NCBI RefSeq assembly: GCF_900302455.1
Contig: NZ_ONZG01000011.1
Span: 124,001 to 188,000, forward strand
Direction of reading: 5' to 3'
DNA: 64,000 nt
Source: Falsiruegeria mediterranea M17
GTDB lineage: Bacteria; Pseudomonadota; Alphaproteobacteria; Rhodobacterales; Rhodobacteraceae
Positions 8,077 through 16,935 of the stretch are shown piece after piece. Both the position numbers and the translations under genes were made by a program. The stretch's first letter is position 1; the number at the start of each line of letters is the position of its first letter. The notes under the pieces are model-generated. The model searched no databases, was not told where the DNA came from, and worked only from the letters and a program-made list of their open reading frames with translations.

Positions 8077-9146
8077 GATGGCTGCTGCTTGCACTGGCGT
8101 TGTTGCCGGGCATAGCTACAGCCGAGCCCCTGCGTATCGCAAGTTTCAACACAGAACTGTCCCGCGATGGTCCCGGCCTGATGCTGCGCGATTTGCAAAG
8201 GGGCAAGGACAAGCAGATTGCCGATTTTGTGGCGGTCATCGGCGAAACCTCACCCGATGTTCTGGCCCTACAGGGCGTGGATTGGGATCATGACGGGCTG
8301 ACGTTGGAAGCTTTGGCCAGGACTCTGGCCGATGCCGGTTCCCCCTACCCGCACCGTCTGGCGTTGAAACCCAACAGCGGGACGATGACCGATCTGGATC
8401 TGGACGGTGACGGCCGCTTAGGCGGACCGGGAGACGCCCAAGGATATGGTGAATTCACCGGTCAGAATGGCATGGCTATCATGTCTCGCTATCCAATCGT
8501 TCGCGCCGAGGTTCAGAACTTCTCGACGCTCTTGTGGAAAGACCTCCCCGACGCGCAACTTCCGGAACGCGATGGTGCCCCCTTCCCGTCGCACGCCGCG
8601 CAAGCCATACAACGCCTGTCCTCTGCCGGGCATTGGGTCGTTCCAATTGAAACCCCTTTGGGCCGCATCCACCTGCTGACATCGCAAGCCGGGCCGCCTG
8701 TGTTTGACGGACCCGAAGATCGCAACGGGCTGCGCAACCGGGACGAAAACCGCTTTTGGACGCTGTTTCTTGACGGCACGCTTGGCCCTACCCCGCAGAA
8801 CCGCTTTGTTTTGTTGGGTGGCACCAATCTGGATCCGTGGGACAGCGACGGTTATGGCGAGGTGGTGCAGGGTTTGCTTGACGACCCGCGCCTGCAAGAC
8901 CCTGCCCCCACCAGCAACGGGGCCACCACCGCCCCGGATCAAGGACACCGCAGCCCCAATGCCACTGACACGGTGGAGTGGGACGGCGTTGGGCGACTGC
9001 GGGTCGATTACGTCCTGCCCTCCCGCGATTGGGTTGTGCAAGCCTCGGGCGTATATTGGCCCGCCAAGGGTGAGGCAGGCCATGAAACCGCTCTAGGTGC
9101 CAGCCGCCACCGCTTGGTTTGGGTTGACCTGATCCCGCAAGAGTGA
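8073..9146 (+). CDS. Exported endonuclease/exonuclease/phosphatase (EEP) family protein
   Basis: 357 residues from the ATG at 8073, which overlaps the previous stop (ATGA). The start is followed by a signal peptide ending near ATAEP. The mature protein opens RIASFNTEL and has PDVLALQGVDWD, where EEP enzymes have the metal-binding Glu in LQE; here the residue is Gly. FVLLGGTNLDPWD takes the place of the usual GDxN motif, and RVDYVLPS matches the terminal D-x-V-L-P motif. The fold is therefore clear, but two catalytic positions differ from the consensus, so activity is uncertain. The 3' end overlaps the convergent gene by 54 bp. Confidence 0.82.
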   Translation: MRWLLLALALLPGIATAEPLRIASFNTELSRDGPGLMLRDLQRGKDKQIADFVAVIGETSPDVLALQGVDWDHDGLTLEALARTLADAGSPYPHRLALKPNSGTMTDLDLDGDGRLGGPGDAQGYGEFTGQNGMAIMSRYPIVRAEVQNFSTLLWKDLPDAQLPERDGAPFPSHAAQAIQRLSSAGHWVVPIETPLGRIHLLTSQAGPPVFDGPEDRNGLRNRDENRFWTLFLDGTLGPTPQNRFVLLGGTNLDPWDSDGYGEVVQGLLDDPRLQDPAPTSNGATTAPDQGHRSPNATDTVEWDGVGRLRVDYVLPSRDWVVQASGVYWPAKGEAGHETALGASRHRLVWVDLIPQE

Positions 9147-10001
9147 GGCCGGAATGGCCGAAGCCAATGCTTGCTCCACCGGCGTCTCTTGAAACTCCGG
9201 CAACAACTCGTGAAACCGCGTCCCATCCAGACTGTGAGCCGTGCGCCACAAATAGCTCATCTCGACCAAGCACCGCGCCATCGGCCAGACCGGCTGTAAT
9301 ATTTTGATCGGCAACCAGTTCATCCGCTTGATCGCCACATCGCGACCCAGGAGGACGCTCAGATGCTGCGCCAGCTCCAAACCACTTGCGTTGTAACCCG
9401 GAAACGGCACATCGCAGAACCGGGGCAGATCATACCGCATTTCGGCAAGTTGCACGGCAGCGCGACACAGATCCGGCAGATAGGCCCAGCTGTGATCAAT
9501 GCTGGGATCGCCCGGATAAACGAACCGCCCGCTGGACAGCTTTTTCGCCATGATCATGTCGAACCAATTGCCTGAGGCTTGGGTGTCGATGAAATCCCCC
9601 GCGCGCAGGATGATTGTCCGCACGCCGGACGCGGCATAGGCGCGCTCCATCTCGATCCGAATGCGCCCCAGGGGGTTCTGCGCCTTATGCGGCCTTGCCT
9701 CAGACCAGGGCGCGGGCGTGTCGGCGCCAAAGACATAGACATTGCCTGGTACAATCACCGTGGCATTGCTCAGCCGGGCCGCCTCGATCACTTGCGCATG
9801 CAAACCCGGCACGCTCTTGGCCCAGTCGGGATAGGCCGGGTTCCAGCCGTTCACGATCACATCGACACCTTGAGCAGCCAGGTTAAGGCTATCGCTTTTG
9901 CGATCAAAGGGTTTGACGGTCCACCCGGCGGTCCAAAATTGCTCGGCAGCATTGCGGCCAAATCGGCCGGTAGCGCCCAGGATAAGTGCGGTTCTGGTCA
10001 T
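9093..10001 (-). CDS. NAD(P)-binding epimerase/reductase-like protein
   Basis: 302 residues starting at the ATG at 10001, behind an ideal AAGGAGG site. The N-terminus carries the Rossmann loop LGATGRFGRN (GxxGxxG type). The body resembles extended SDR or atypical NAD-dependent epimerase/dehydratase proteins (VIVPGNVYVFG, RTIILRAGDFID), although the classical YxxxK pair is not obvious. It is divergent from a LysR gene with an inverted repeat between them, so it is the likely target of that regulator. Substrate unknown. The 3' end overlaps the convergent EEP gene. Confidence 0.8.
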   Translation of the reverse strand: MTRTALILGATGRFGRNAAEQFWTAGWTVKPFDRKSDSLNLAAQGVDVIVNGWNPAYPDWAKSVPGLHAQVIEAARLSNATVIVPGNVYVFGADTPAPWSEARPHKAQNPLGRIRIEMERAYAASGVRTIILRAGDFIDTQASGNWFDMIMAKKLSSGRFVYPGDPSIDHSWAYLPDLCRAAVQLAEMRYDLPRFCDVPFPGYNASGLELAQHLSVLLGRDVAIKRMNWLPIKILQPVWPMARCLVEMSYLWRTAHSLDGTRFHELLPEFQETPVEQALASAIPASLLRDQVNPNQAVAAGT

Positions 10002-10030
10002 GGAAATCCTCCTTTGCTTGGCGCGAAGGT

Positions 10031-10095
10031 ATCCATTCACTTTGGCAGTATGAATTGCCTCAAGATGCAGATCATGTATTCATTGGTGAATGGAT
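10031..10095. promoter_or_regulatory. Inverted repeat in the LysR divergent promoter region
   Basis: A perfect 10-base inverted repeat, ATCCATTCAC at 10031-10040 and GTGAATGGAT at 10086-10095, flanks the divergent control region. The second arm covers the LysR start codon. A weaker TGAAT/ATTCA pair lies inside. It is a plausible LysR autoregulatory and target operator. Confidence 0.5.
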
Positions 10096-11001
10096 AATAC
10101 GTTCACCTCAACCGACTGGACCCTGATACAAAGCTTCGTTGCCGTCGCAGAACACGGCTCTCTCTCTGGTGCGGCCCGCGCCTTGGGCCGCAGCCAACCC
10201 ACTTTGGGGCGGCAAATTCAGGCGCTTGAGACGTCACTTGGCGTGTCCCTTTTCGATCGCCACGCCCGTGGCCTGAGCTTGAGTGACACCGGCAGCCGCC
10301 TGCTCCCGCTGGCGCACCAGATGCACGACGCCATGCAGGCGCTAACCCTGACGGCTGCCGGACAGTCCAAGGACCTGAGCGGCACAGTGCGCCTGACCGC
10401 CTCGGTCTTCATGTCTCACCATGTGCTGCCTGACATTCTGGCCCGCATCCGACAAACGGAACCGCAAATCCAACTGGAAATCGTCCCAACAGATGCCACC
10501 GAAAACCTGCTCTACCGTGAGGCCGATATCGCCATCCGCATGTACCGCCCCCGACAGCTCGACATCGTTGCGCAACGCGTGGGTAGTATCGAACTCGGCG
10601 CCTATGCCGCGCACAGCTATCTTGAACGCAAAGGGCACCCAGCAAAAATCGAGGATCTGTTTGACCACGAGATTGTCGGCTATGACGCCAACGATCTGAT
10701 CATCCAGACGATGCAAAACATGGGTTATTCGGTGACCCGCTCACAATTCCCGGTGCGCTGCGACAACCAAAGCGCCTATTGGCAGTTGGTGCGGGCAGGC
10801 TGTGGCATCGGGTTCTGCCAGGCATCAGTGGCCGACGCCGACCCGAGGGTCGTAAAGCTAGACTTGGATCTGCGCATTCCCCCGCTCGAGGTTTGGCTTG
10901 CCGCCCCCCAGGCTATGCACCAGACCCCGCGCATTCGCAGGGTCTGGGATTTGTTGGTGACAGAGCTATTGGCCGTTCAGGACGGCAAGTCGCCGGTGTA
11001 A
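10090..11001 (+). CDS. LysR family transcriptional regulator
   Basis: 303 residues. The N-terminal winged helix-turn-helix is typical (FVAVAEHGSLSGAARALGRSQPTLGRQIQALE), followed by a type 2 periplasmic-binding-like effector domain. LysR proteins usually activate the divergent gene and repress their own; here the divergent neighbour is the NAD(P)-binding protein at 9093-10001. The 3' end overlaps the convergent peroxiredoxin-like gene by 25 bp. Effector unknown. Confidence 0.93.
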   Translation: MDNTFTSTDWTLIQSFVAVAEHGSLSGAARALGRSQPTLGRQIQALETSLGVSLFDRHARGLSLSDTGSRLLPLAHQMHDAMQALTLTAAGQSKDLSGTVRLTASVFMSHHVLPDILARIRQTEPQIQLEIVPTDATENLLYREADIAIRMYRPRQLDIVAQRVGSIELGAYAAHSYLERKGHPAKIEDLFDHEIVGYDANDLIIQTMQNMGYSVTRSQFPVRCDNQSAYWQLVRAGCGIGFCQASVADADPRVVKLDLDLRIPPLEVWLAAPQAMHQTPRIRRVWDLLVTELLAVQDGKSPV

Positions 11002-11516
11002 GCCCCACGTGGCGGATAGTTGTTCTCCAACGCCCATTTGATGCCGCCCAACATGTCCGCCGTCGACGGCCGCGCAAAAGGCGTCGTCTGCTGCCAGCCG
11101 AAATACAGCGTCCGGTCCGGCGCGATGTAGAAATGTCCCGGCTCGGCAAACAGGTCCGCCTCAGCCGAGTCCGGTCGCTTGGATGAAATCCACAAACCCC
11201 AATCGTCATGTGCGGCTTTGAGCGATAGCTCGTATCCCACGCGCAGTTTCGATGTACCCGCCTTTTCAACCGTCTGCTCGGCGCGATCCTTGGTGTCGGT
11301 GCTGATCATGATCACCTCCAACCCTTGAGCGGCGAAGTCATCCAGAGCCGCCTCGACCTCGGCCATCTGGCGGATGCAGATGGGACAATGCAGGCCCCGG
11401 TAGACAATTACGACGGTGCCGTTCTCGCCATGATTCTTGTCCAGATCAAAGGTCCCCTGACCCAAAGTTTCGATTGTTAGCGCAGGAACCTGTTTTCCTG
11501 GTGTCAGCATCGTCAT
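10977..11516 (-). CDS. Peroxiredoxin-like (AhpC/TSA fold) protein
   Basis: 179 residues with a thioredoxin-like fold. The sequence VVIVYRGLHCPICIRQ places C44 and C47 in a CxxC arrangement where AhpC/TSA proteins carry the peroxidatic cysteine, and the following DTKDRAEQTVEKAG continues the family pattern. Start at 11516 has an AAGGGAAA site. It is probably a cytosolic redox enzyme acting on peroxides or disulfides; the CPIC motif is closer to the peroxiredoxin-like group than to classical 2-Cys AhpC. It is convergent with the LysR gene and divergent from leuB. Confidence 0.82.
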   Translation of the reverse strand: MTMLTPGKQVPALTIETLGQGTFDLDKNHGENGTVVIVYRGLHCPICIRQMAEVEAALDDFAAQGLEVIMISTDTKDRAEQTVEKAGTSKLRVGYELSLKAAHDDWGLWISSKRPDSAEADLFAEPGHFYIAPDRTLYFGWQQTTPFARPSTADMLGGIKWALENNYPPRGAYTGDLPS

Positions 11517-11603
11517 TTTCCCTTGTTTTTGCCGGGATCGTCACATTGACCCCTCTGGCTGCACACGCTAGGCCCATTGCGACAGAACGCAAGGAGAGCC
11601 CCG

Positions 11604-12707
11604 ATGTCCAACCCCTCGCTCCTCATCCTTCCTGGTGATGGAATTGGCCCAGAAGTCATGGCCGAAGTGCGCAAAATCATCACTTGGTTTGGCGACAACC
11701 GTGGTCTTCAATTTGACGTGAGCGAGGATCTGGTCGGCGGTGCAGCCTATGACGCGCACGGCGCGCCCCTGTCGGACGAGACGATGGCCAAGGCGCAAGA
11801 GGCCGACGCCGTCCTGCTGGGTGCCGTGGGTGGCCCCAAATATGACGATCTGGACTTCTCGCTGAAGCCCGAGCGCGGCCTGCTGCGCCTGCGCAAGGAA
11901 ATGGACCTCTTTTCCAACCTGCGCCCGGCACAGTGCTTTGACGCGTTGGCCGACTTCTCGTCGCTGAAAAAAGACATCGTCGCCGGTCTGGACATCATGA
12001 TCGTGCGCGAGCTTACCTCGGGCGTCTACTTTGGCGAGCCGCGCGGCATCTTTGAAGAAGGCAACGAGCGCGTGGGCATCAACACCCAGCGATACACCGA
12101 ATCCGAAATCGAACGCGCCGCCCGCTCGGCGTTTGAACTGGCGATGCGCCGGGGCAAAAAGGTCTGCTCGATGGAGAAGGCCAACGTGATGGAATCCGGC
12201 ATCCTGTGGCGCGAGGTTGTGACCCGCGTGCACGCCGACTACCCCGAAGTGGAACTCAGTCACATGTACGCCGACAACGGCGCCATGCAGCTGGTTCGCG
12301 CGCCCAAGCAGTTCGATGTCATCCTGACCGACAATCTATTCGGCGATATCCTGTCCGATTGTGCCGCCATGCTGACCGGTTCGCTGGGCATGCTGCCCTC
12401 GGCCTCACTGGGTGCGCCTATGTCCAACGGACGTCCCAAGGCGCTGTACGAGCCGGTACACGGCTCGGCCCCCGACATCGCGGGCGAAGGCAAGGCGAAC
12501 CCGATCGCCTGTATCCTCAGCTTTGCCATGGCGCTGCGCTATTCCTTCGATAATGGCGCCGAGGCAGATCGCCTGGAAGCGGCCATTGAAAAAGTTCTGG
12601 CCGACGGTGCCCGCACCGGTGACCTACTGGGCGAAGAAGGCGTGACCCCGCTGTCGACCTCGGAAATGGGCGATACCATCGTGGCAGCCCTGAACGACAG
12701 CCTGTAA
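11604..12707 (+). CDS. leuB: 3-isopropylmalate dehydrogenase
   Basis: 367 residues. It catalyses NAD-dependent oxidative decarboxylation of 3-isopropylmalate, the step after LeuCD. Landmarks are [11 protein letters not shown] at the N-terminus, the substrate loop with [13 protein letters not shown], and the metal and dimer segments [10 protein letters not shown] and MLPSASLG, then [15 protein letters not shown]. The ATG at 11604 has an AAGGAG site. It is not in the leuC-leuD unit; about 4.7 kb of unrelated genes lie between. Confidence 0.97.
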   Translation: MSNPSLLILPGDGIGPEVMAEVRKIITWFGDNRGLQFDVSEDLVGGAAYDAHGAPLSDETMAKAQEADAVLLGAVGGPKYDDLDFSLKPERGLLRLRKEMDLFSNLRPAQCFDALADFSSLKKDIVAGLDIMIVRELTSGVYFGEPRGIFEEGNERVGINTQRYTESEIERAARSAFELAMRRGKKVCSMEKANVMESGILWREVVTRVHADYPEVELSHMYADNGAMQLVRAPKQFDVILTDNLFGDILSDCAAMLTGSLGMLPSASLGAPMSNGRPKALYEPVHGSAPDIAGEGKANPIACILSFAMALRYSFDNGAEADRLEAAIEKVLADGARTGDLLGEEGVTPLSTSEMGDTIVAALNDSL

Positions 12708-12714
12708 TTTGGCA

Positions 12715-14307
12715 TCAGCCCGCGCCGGATGGATCTGGCGCGGGCAGCTCCCTTGTCGCGACCATGTGGTGATGCGATACACGCTCGACGTGGTGAAGCA
12801 CCCGCTGCAACCAACGCAAGGCGTCGGTATGCGCAAACATCTGATCCAACGAAAAAAGCCCTGCATGTTCGCCCTGCATCATCGCCCGGCGATGGCGCTT
12901 GCGGCGCTGCTCCACTTGGTGAGCCAGCCTTTCCGTTCGAAGCACATTGCGCGGCGTCCCCATGTTGTCTGCTGTCCGACGTAGCAAAGCGCCCGAGGCC
13001 AAGGCCGGACGGCGCAGGATCGGGTCCCCCAACAGATCAGCAATCCGCTCGCTCTGTGCACTACGCTCCAACAGCCGAGACAGGTGATCCAACTGGTGCA
13101 GCAACGCGGCATAGGCCAGCTCGTCTTCGGTGCTGTCCTCGGGCAACCGAACATCCGACAGGAACTCTCGCAGATCTGCCAGACCGTCGGCACAGGGCTG
13201 CAAGGCCGCAAGTGGTCGGTAATCCGGCTCGGGTGCCATTGCTGCGCCCAAGGCGCGAAACTGACGCTCAGCAATCAGTGCCATCGCACTGCGCGCCGCC
13301 AACAGTGCAGATCGCCCGTCGCTGAGCAGCCGCCGGTCCAGCTCAAACAACCGCTCAGGGTGTTTTTCAGGCAAGAGCCGTGCGATCCAGGCTGCAAACT
13401 GCGGTGTCACTGGCAGAAACAGAGCCGCCCCGACCAGATTGAACCCCGTGTGAAACACCAAAAGCGCCGTCATTTCATCCGTCTGAACGGCCAATTGCGC
13501 CAACCCACCCTGCACAATCAACAACAAAGGAAAGGCCACGACCGAGGTCACGATGTTGAAAATCAGATTGGCCAGCGCCGTCTGGCGCATGGACGTCGAC
13601 CCACTCAAGGCGGCCAGTAAAGCGGTAAAGGTCGTTCCGATGTTCATGCCAATGACAATCGTCGCAGCCTGCGCCAGCGTGATTGCCTGTGCCGACAGCA
13701 TAACCAGCGCCAAAGCCATCGCCGCGCTCGACGATTGCATCAAGATGGTGATCCCCGCCCCGATCGCGGCCAAAGTCAGCAGACCGCCCAGGCTCGCGCC
13801 GGGCAACATATCCGGGGTCAGATGCTTGGTCAGATCGCCCATGCCCGCCTGCATCAGGTCGATGCCGATCAGCACCAGACATAGGCCAGACACAATCCGC
13901 CCGACGCGCGCCACAGTGCCATGCCCCAAGAGATCGGCCAGGGCTGCCGGGAATAGAACCGCCATGGCGATGGTTCCCAGCTGTAGTTTCAACCCTAACA
14001 GAGACACCAACCATCCCGTGGCCGTGGTCCCTATGTTGGCGCCGTAAATCACACCCAACGCCTGAGCCATACTGAGCAGCCCGGCCCCAACAAACCCAAC
14101 AATCATGACGGTTGTTGCGCTCGAAGACTGCACGATGGCTGTCATCAGCGCTCCGGTACACACCCCTCGAAATGGCGTCGTGGTGAAGCGTGTCAAAACC
14201 TCGCGCAGGTTGCTGCCAGCGGCAGATTTCAACGCGGCAGTCATGATCTCCATACCGACCAGAAACATGCCGATACCGCCAATCAGAAAATAGAGGTTTC
14301 CGCTCAT
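12715..14307 (-). CDS. Na/Pi-cotransporter family protein with PhoU-like tail
   Basis: 530 residues from the ATG at 14307 (GGAG site). The N-terminal two thirds is a PF02690-type membrane domain with the duplicated signature, AIVQSSSATTV and ILMQSSSAAMA, that binds sodium and phosphate in this family. The last 200 residues are soluble, helical and charged, as in NptA/YjbB-type proteins that carry a PhoU-like domain. Its role is probably phosphate transport or export across the inner membrane. The stop lies 8 bp from the convergent leuB stop. A second family member is at 28013. Confidence 0.9.
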   Translation of the reverse strand: MSGNLYFLIGGIGMFLVGMEIMTAALKSAAGSNLREVLTRFTTTPFRGVCTGALMTAIVQSSSATTVMIVGFVGAGLLSMAQALGVIYGANIGTTATGWLVSLLGLKLQLGTIAMAVLFPAALADLLGHGTVARVGRIVSGLCLVLIGIDLMQAGMGDLTKHLTPDMLPGASLGGLLTLAAIGAGITILMQSSSAAMALALVMLSAQAITLAQAATIVIGMNIGTTFTALLAALSGSTSMRQTALANLIFNIVTSVVAFPLLLIVQGGLAQLAVQTDEMTALLVFHTGFNLVGAALFLPVTPQFAAWIARLLPEKHPERLFELDRRLLSDGRSALLAARSAMALIAERQFRALGAAMAPEPDYRPLAALQPCADGLADLREFLSDVRLPEDSTEDELAYAALLHQLDHLSRLLERSAQSERIADLLGDPILRRPALASGALLRRTADNMGTPRNVLRTERLAHQVEQRRKRHRRAMMQGEHAGLFSLDQMFAHTDALRWLQRVLHHVERVSHHHMVATRELPAPDPSGAG

Positions 14308-14434
14308 GTGCACTCCGCATTTCACTCTACAATTGCGAACAGCAGGCCAGAGAGCAAGAGGCGCGAATTTCGCCAGCGCTTTTACGAATCCCCTTGCGGA
14401 ACCCAGATTGCAGGTATAGATCACGCGCCACGGT

Positions 14435-14511
14435 CGGAGTGTAGCTCAGCCTGGTAGAGCACTGTCTTCGGGAGGCAGGGGTCGGAGGTTCGAATCCTCT
14501 CACTCCGACCA
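14435..14511 (+). tRNA. tRNA-Pro (anticodon CGG)
   Basis: A 77-nt cloverleaf with acceptor stem CGGAGTG/CACTCCG, D arm GCTC/GAGC, anticodon stem CTGTC/GGCAG with 7-nt loop TTCGGGA (anticodon CGG at 14469-14471, G37 as usual for proline), T arm around TTCGAAT, and an encoded CCA end. The 3' half is the probable integration site of the neighbouring island. Confidence 0.97.
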
Positions 14512-14515
14512 ACAA

Positions 14516-14542
14516 AACAAGGCGCCCACGGGCGCCCTTGTT
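14516..14542 (+). terminator. Terminator hairpin after tRNA-Pro
   Basis: AACAAG-GCGCCC-AC-GGGCGC-(C)-CTTGTT forms a long GC-rich stem with one bulged C, starting 5 bases after the tRNA CCA end. It is a likely intrinsic terminator of the tRNA transcript. Only a short T-rich stretch follows. Confidence 0.7.
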
Positions 14543-14581
14543 GTGTGTAAAACAGTGATCCTAGGTTCATTGAACCTTAGT

Positions 14582-15805
14582 CTAGTCGAACTCCAACGCG
14601 CGAGCGGCCTTGCGGAGGTGCTCTGGGCTGTAACACGCATAGACGGACGCCGTGATCCGCGAATCCGAATGGCCCAGAAACTGAGCGATCTCCTCTATCG
14701 CTATGCCCGCCTCGGCCATGTGGACAGCGGCCGTGTGCCTGAGCACGTGAGGCGAGACATCTAGCAATCCAGCATCGACTGCGGCCGCCCTGAAGCCCTT
14801 CTTGATGGACTTCACCGGGCCACCTGCCCATTCAATGACGTAGTCGGACAACGCGGCCTTTCGCGCTTCTACGAGTGCCACGCGCAGACTTTCAGTTATG
14901 GGAACAATAGCGCGACCCTTCCTCTGTCCCTCGCCAGTGCGGAGGTTGACCTGACCACGCTCAAAGTCCACCCGATCCCAGGTGAGCTCCAGCACTGCCG
15001 TCACCCTAGCCGCCGTCGATAACATAAGCCGGATCGCTAGCTTGGTATGAGGAGCGCATTCGACCGCAAGGAGTTGTGCGATCTCCTGCCGATTCAGATA
15101 TCTTTCATTGGGAGCCGGTTTACTGGGGCGTTCGATGTAGGGCGCCCTGTCGATCAAACCGGTCTTCTCTGCCCAATTCAAACAAGTCATCAACTTACCG
15201 AGCTGTGTCCAGATCGTGCCGTCCTGAAGGCCAGTTTGTCGGCGACACGTGCGCTCCGTCGATCCGGCAACCTTGAACTCCAGCAGGTTTTCCTCGACAG
15301 GCATTTCTTCGACTGAAAGTGCTCGGCCTGCTACCATGTAGTGTTTGAACTGCGCATCTGAACTGGCACGTCGCGGCATGTACTTCATCTGCACGAACTT
15401 GGCCGCGCTCAGATCTAGATCTTCGATGCCAAGCACTTTCGAGAGGCCCACGTATCGAGATAGCCAGTGCCTTGCGGCAACTCCCGGGTTTCCACCATGC
15501 TCCTCGACAAGAAACGGGCGTTCCAGAGGAACGATGATGCGGAAGAAATCGCCGTTTTCGGATCTTTTGCGCGTATAGCTATGGGTTGTATAGAGAACCG
15601 CGAAGTGACCCATCTCGCAGATGCGATCGCGGACCCGGTCGATGAAGTCAGTCCCATCAATATCAGCCACGAACTCTGTCACCGACTTTGCGTACGCTTT
15701 GCCGCGATACGTGAAGACCTGCTTCTCGCCGTTCGTTGTCAGGACGCGACCGGTCAGCTCAGTCTCGTTGAAGAACAGTGCCGTGCCTTCTTTACTTTTC
15801 TGCAC
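14582..15805 (-). CDS. Chimeric primase-like / tyrosine integrase
   Basis: 407 residues in one frame with two unrelated parts. Residues 1 to about 190 resemble the N-terminal archaeo-eukaryotic primase-like domain of phage and plasmid replication proteins (FVADIDG metal motif, then VLYTTHSYT and FFRIIVPLERP). From about residue 195 it becomes a tyrosine recombinase: core-binding part TIWTQLGKLMTCLNWA, then catalytic part with R in STAARVTAVLEL, H353xxR356, H379 in LGHSDSR and Y389. The likely start is a GTG at 15805, but primase-like sequence continues upstream in the same frame (GLEALTCHPV) to a TGA at 15862-15860. It faces the tRNA-Pro 3' end. Either a deletion fusion or a true bifunctional element protein. 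Confidence 0.75.
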   Translation of the reverse strand: MQKSKEGTALFFNETELTGRVLTTNGEKQVFTYRGKAYAKSVTEFVADIDGTDFIDRVRDRICEMGHFAVLYTTHSYTRKRSENGDFFRIIVPLERPFLVEEHGGNPGVAARHWLSRYVGLSKVLGIEDLDLSAAKFVQMKYMPRRASSDAQFKHYMVAGRALSVEEMPVEENLLEFKVAGSTERTCRRQTGLQDGTIWTQLGKLMTCLNWAEKTGLIDRAPYIERPSKPAPNERYLNRQEIAQLLAVECAPHTKLAIRLMLSTAARVTAVLELTWDRVDFERGQVNLRTGEGQRKGRAIVPITESLRVALVEARKAALSDYVIEWAGGPVKSIKKGFRAAAVDAGLLDVSPHVLRHTAAVHMAEAGIAIEEIAQFLGHSDSRITASVYACYSPEHLRKAARALEFD

Positions 15806-15859
15806 CGGATGGCACGTTAGCGCCTCCAGACCGTCCCGCAGGCGGAATCTCTTCTGGAT

Positions 15860-16081
15860 TCACTTGTCCCCCGCAACTCTTGGTGCACGAGTAGAGAAGC
15901 CGGTAACCAGCTCGCTGTCTAGTACCTTCTGGGCTTTTTCGGAATGGATGTCGCCATAGATGGTGGCATCATTCCATTTGGCTGTCGTTACGATGTCAAC
16001 ACCACCGCCGAGGGTACTTGCGAGCGCCGACGTGCTGACGGTGGATTCCAGGTGGGTGTGGTTCTCAGAACCGAGTGTCAT
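15860..16081 (-). CDS. Small hypothetical ORF, possibly the severed N-terminus of the primase-like gene
   Basis: 73 residues from the ATG at 16081, which has a GGAG site 6 bases upstream (an ATG at 16093 is also in frame). The protein has no recognisable family; it contains VDIVTTAKWNDATIYGDIHSEKA. Its TGA stop is in the same frame as the primase-integrase chimera, and primase-like sequence begins within 10 codons after the stop. It may therefore be the 5' part of one interrupted gene rather than a complete small gene. Confidence 0.45.
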   Translation of the reverse strand: MTLGSENHTHLESTVSTSALASTLGGGVDIVTTAKWNDATIYGDIHSEKAQKVLDSELVTGFSTRAPRVAGDK

Positions 16082-16122
16082 TTCAGACTCCATAGTTGAT
16101 TAACGATGGGGTCTGAGTAATT

Positions 16123-16935
16123 TCAAATTTTCACATTTAATATCAAAAAATTAGACCAAACCCTGCCGTGTTCGATTGCATTCCGCAGGTATTTCTCGAC
16201 CTCCAGCCAATCTTCGGCAGACTTCCGACCGGCACCACGTTCATTACGTATCGTCTTCTTAGAGGTCTCGGTATTATGGGCGTCAGCCCAACGTCGGACG
16301 TCCTGCACAGCAAGCGAAACCTCTTGGAAGCAGATTAGCTCTTCGAATTCGTAAGGGCGCTCAGGCATGAATGGGACCGAGGGCTGTATCTTGAGTCGAC
16401 GCCAACGTTGCTCACCAAAGTCGTCGCGGTGAGCAACCCAAAGAGTCGACTGCTCCCAGATTGCGCCGTCATGCCATCATGCCGAAGCCGGAATCTTCGA
16501 TGGTTCCTGCTCAGCCCCAATACCGAGAACACTCCCCTCGTTGCCCCGGAACTTCATCGAAAGCTCGACCAGTTTAGGATTCCCGGTCGTGTGGTCCGCT
16601 TCAGGGTGATCCAGCCGAACGCGAGCAAACTCGCCCTTCGCTTCGAGTTCTCCTCTACTCAGTGCCGACAAAAGGGATTTCAGCACATCGGTGGCTTCGA
16701 TGAACTTATTGCTCGGGAGGGGTAGGACAACGTCGCATTCAAACGGCCTATCATCGATCAAGGAACGAGCAACATTCAGGAGCGAAATACGATCTGGTTC
16801 CAACTGGTCCTCTTCGTCTGATCTGTTTCGACACGTCCGGTGCTGTGACACTGAGGCCCATATCCACCGAATAGTGGCTGGATCGCAAGCCATAACCACG
16901 GAATCCACCATATTGCAACAACCGAAATCGAGCAT
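16123..16935 (-). pseudogene. Hypothetical island gene split by an in-frame TGA
   Basis: Two pieces lie in one frame. The first starts at the ATG at 16935 (GGGGA site) and runs 152 codons to a TGA at 16479-16477. The frame then stays open for a further 118 codons (WHDGAIWEQST... to 16123) with coding-like composition. An internal ATG at 16368 could give an 81-residue product but has no ribosome site. Readthrough would give about 271 residues. I recognise no domain; the C-terminal part has a basic DWLEVEKYLRNAIEHG helix. Either a disrupted gene or two adjacent small genes. Confidence 0.45.

Noticed and set aside
12718-12745. GC hairpin GCCCGCGCC/GGCGCGGGC as terminator of leuB
   Set aside because: It lies in the last codons of the convergent transporter gene and has no T-tract, so coding constraint explains it equally well.
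15860-16935. TGA recoded as tryptophan in the island
   Set aside because: Only two cases, no release-factor or tRNA evidence in the window, and simple gene decay explains both.
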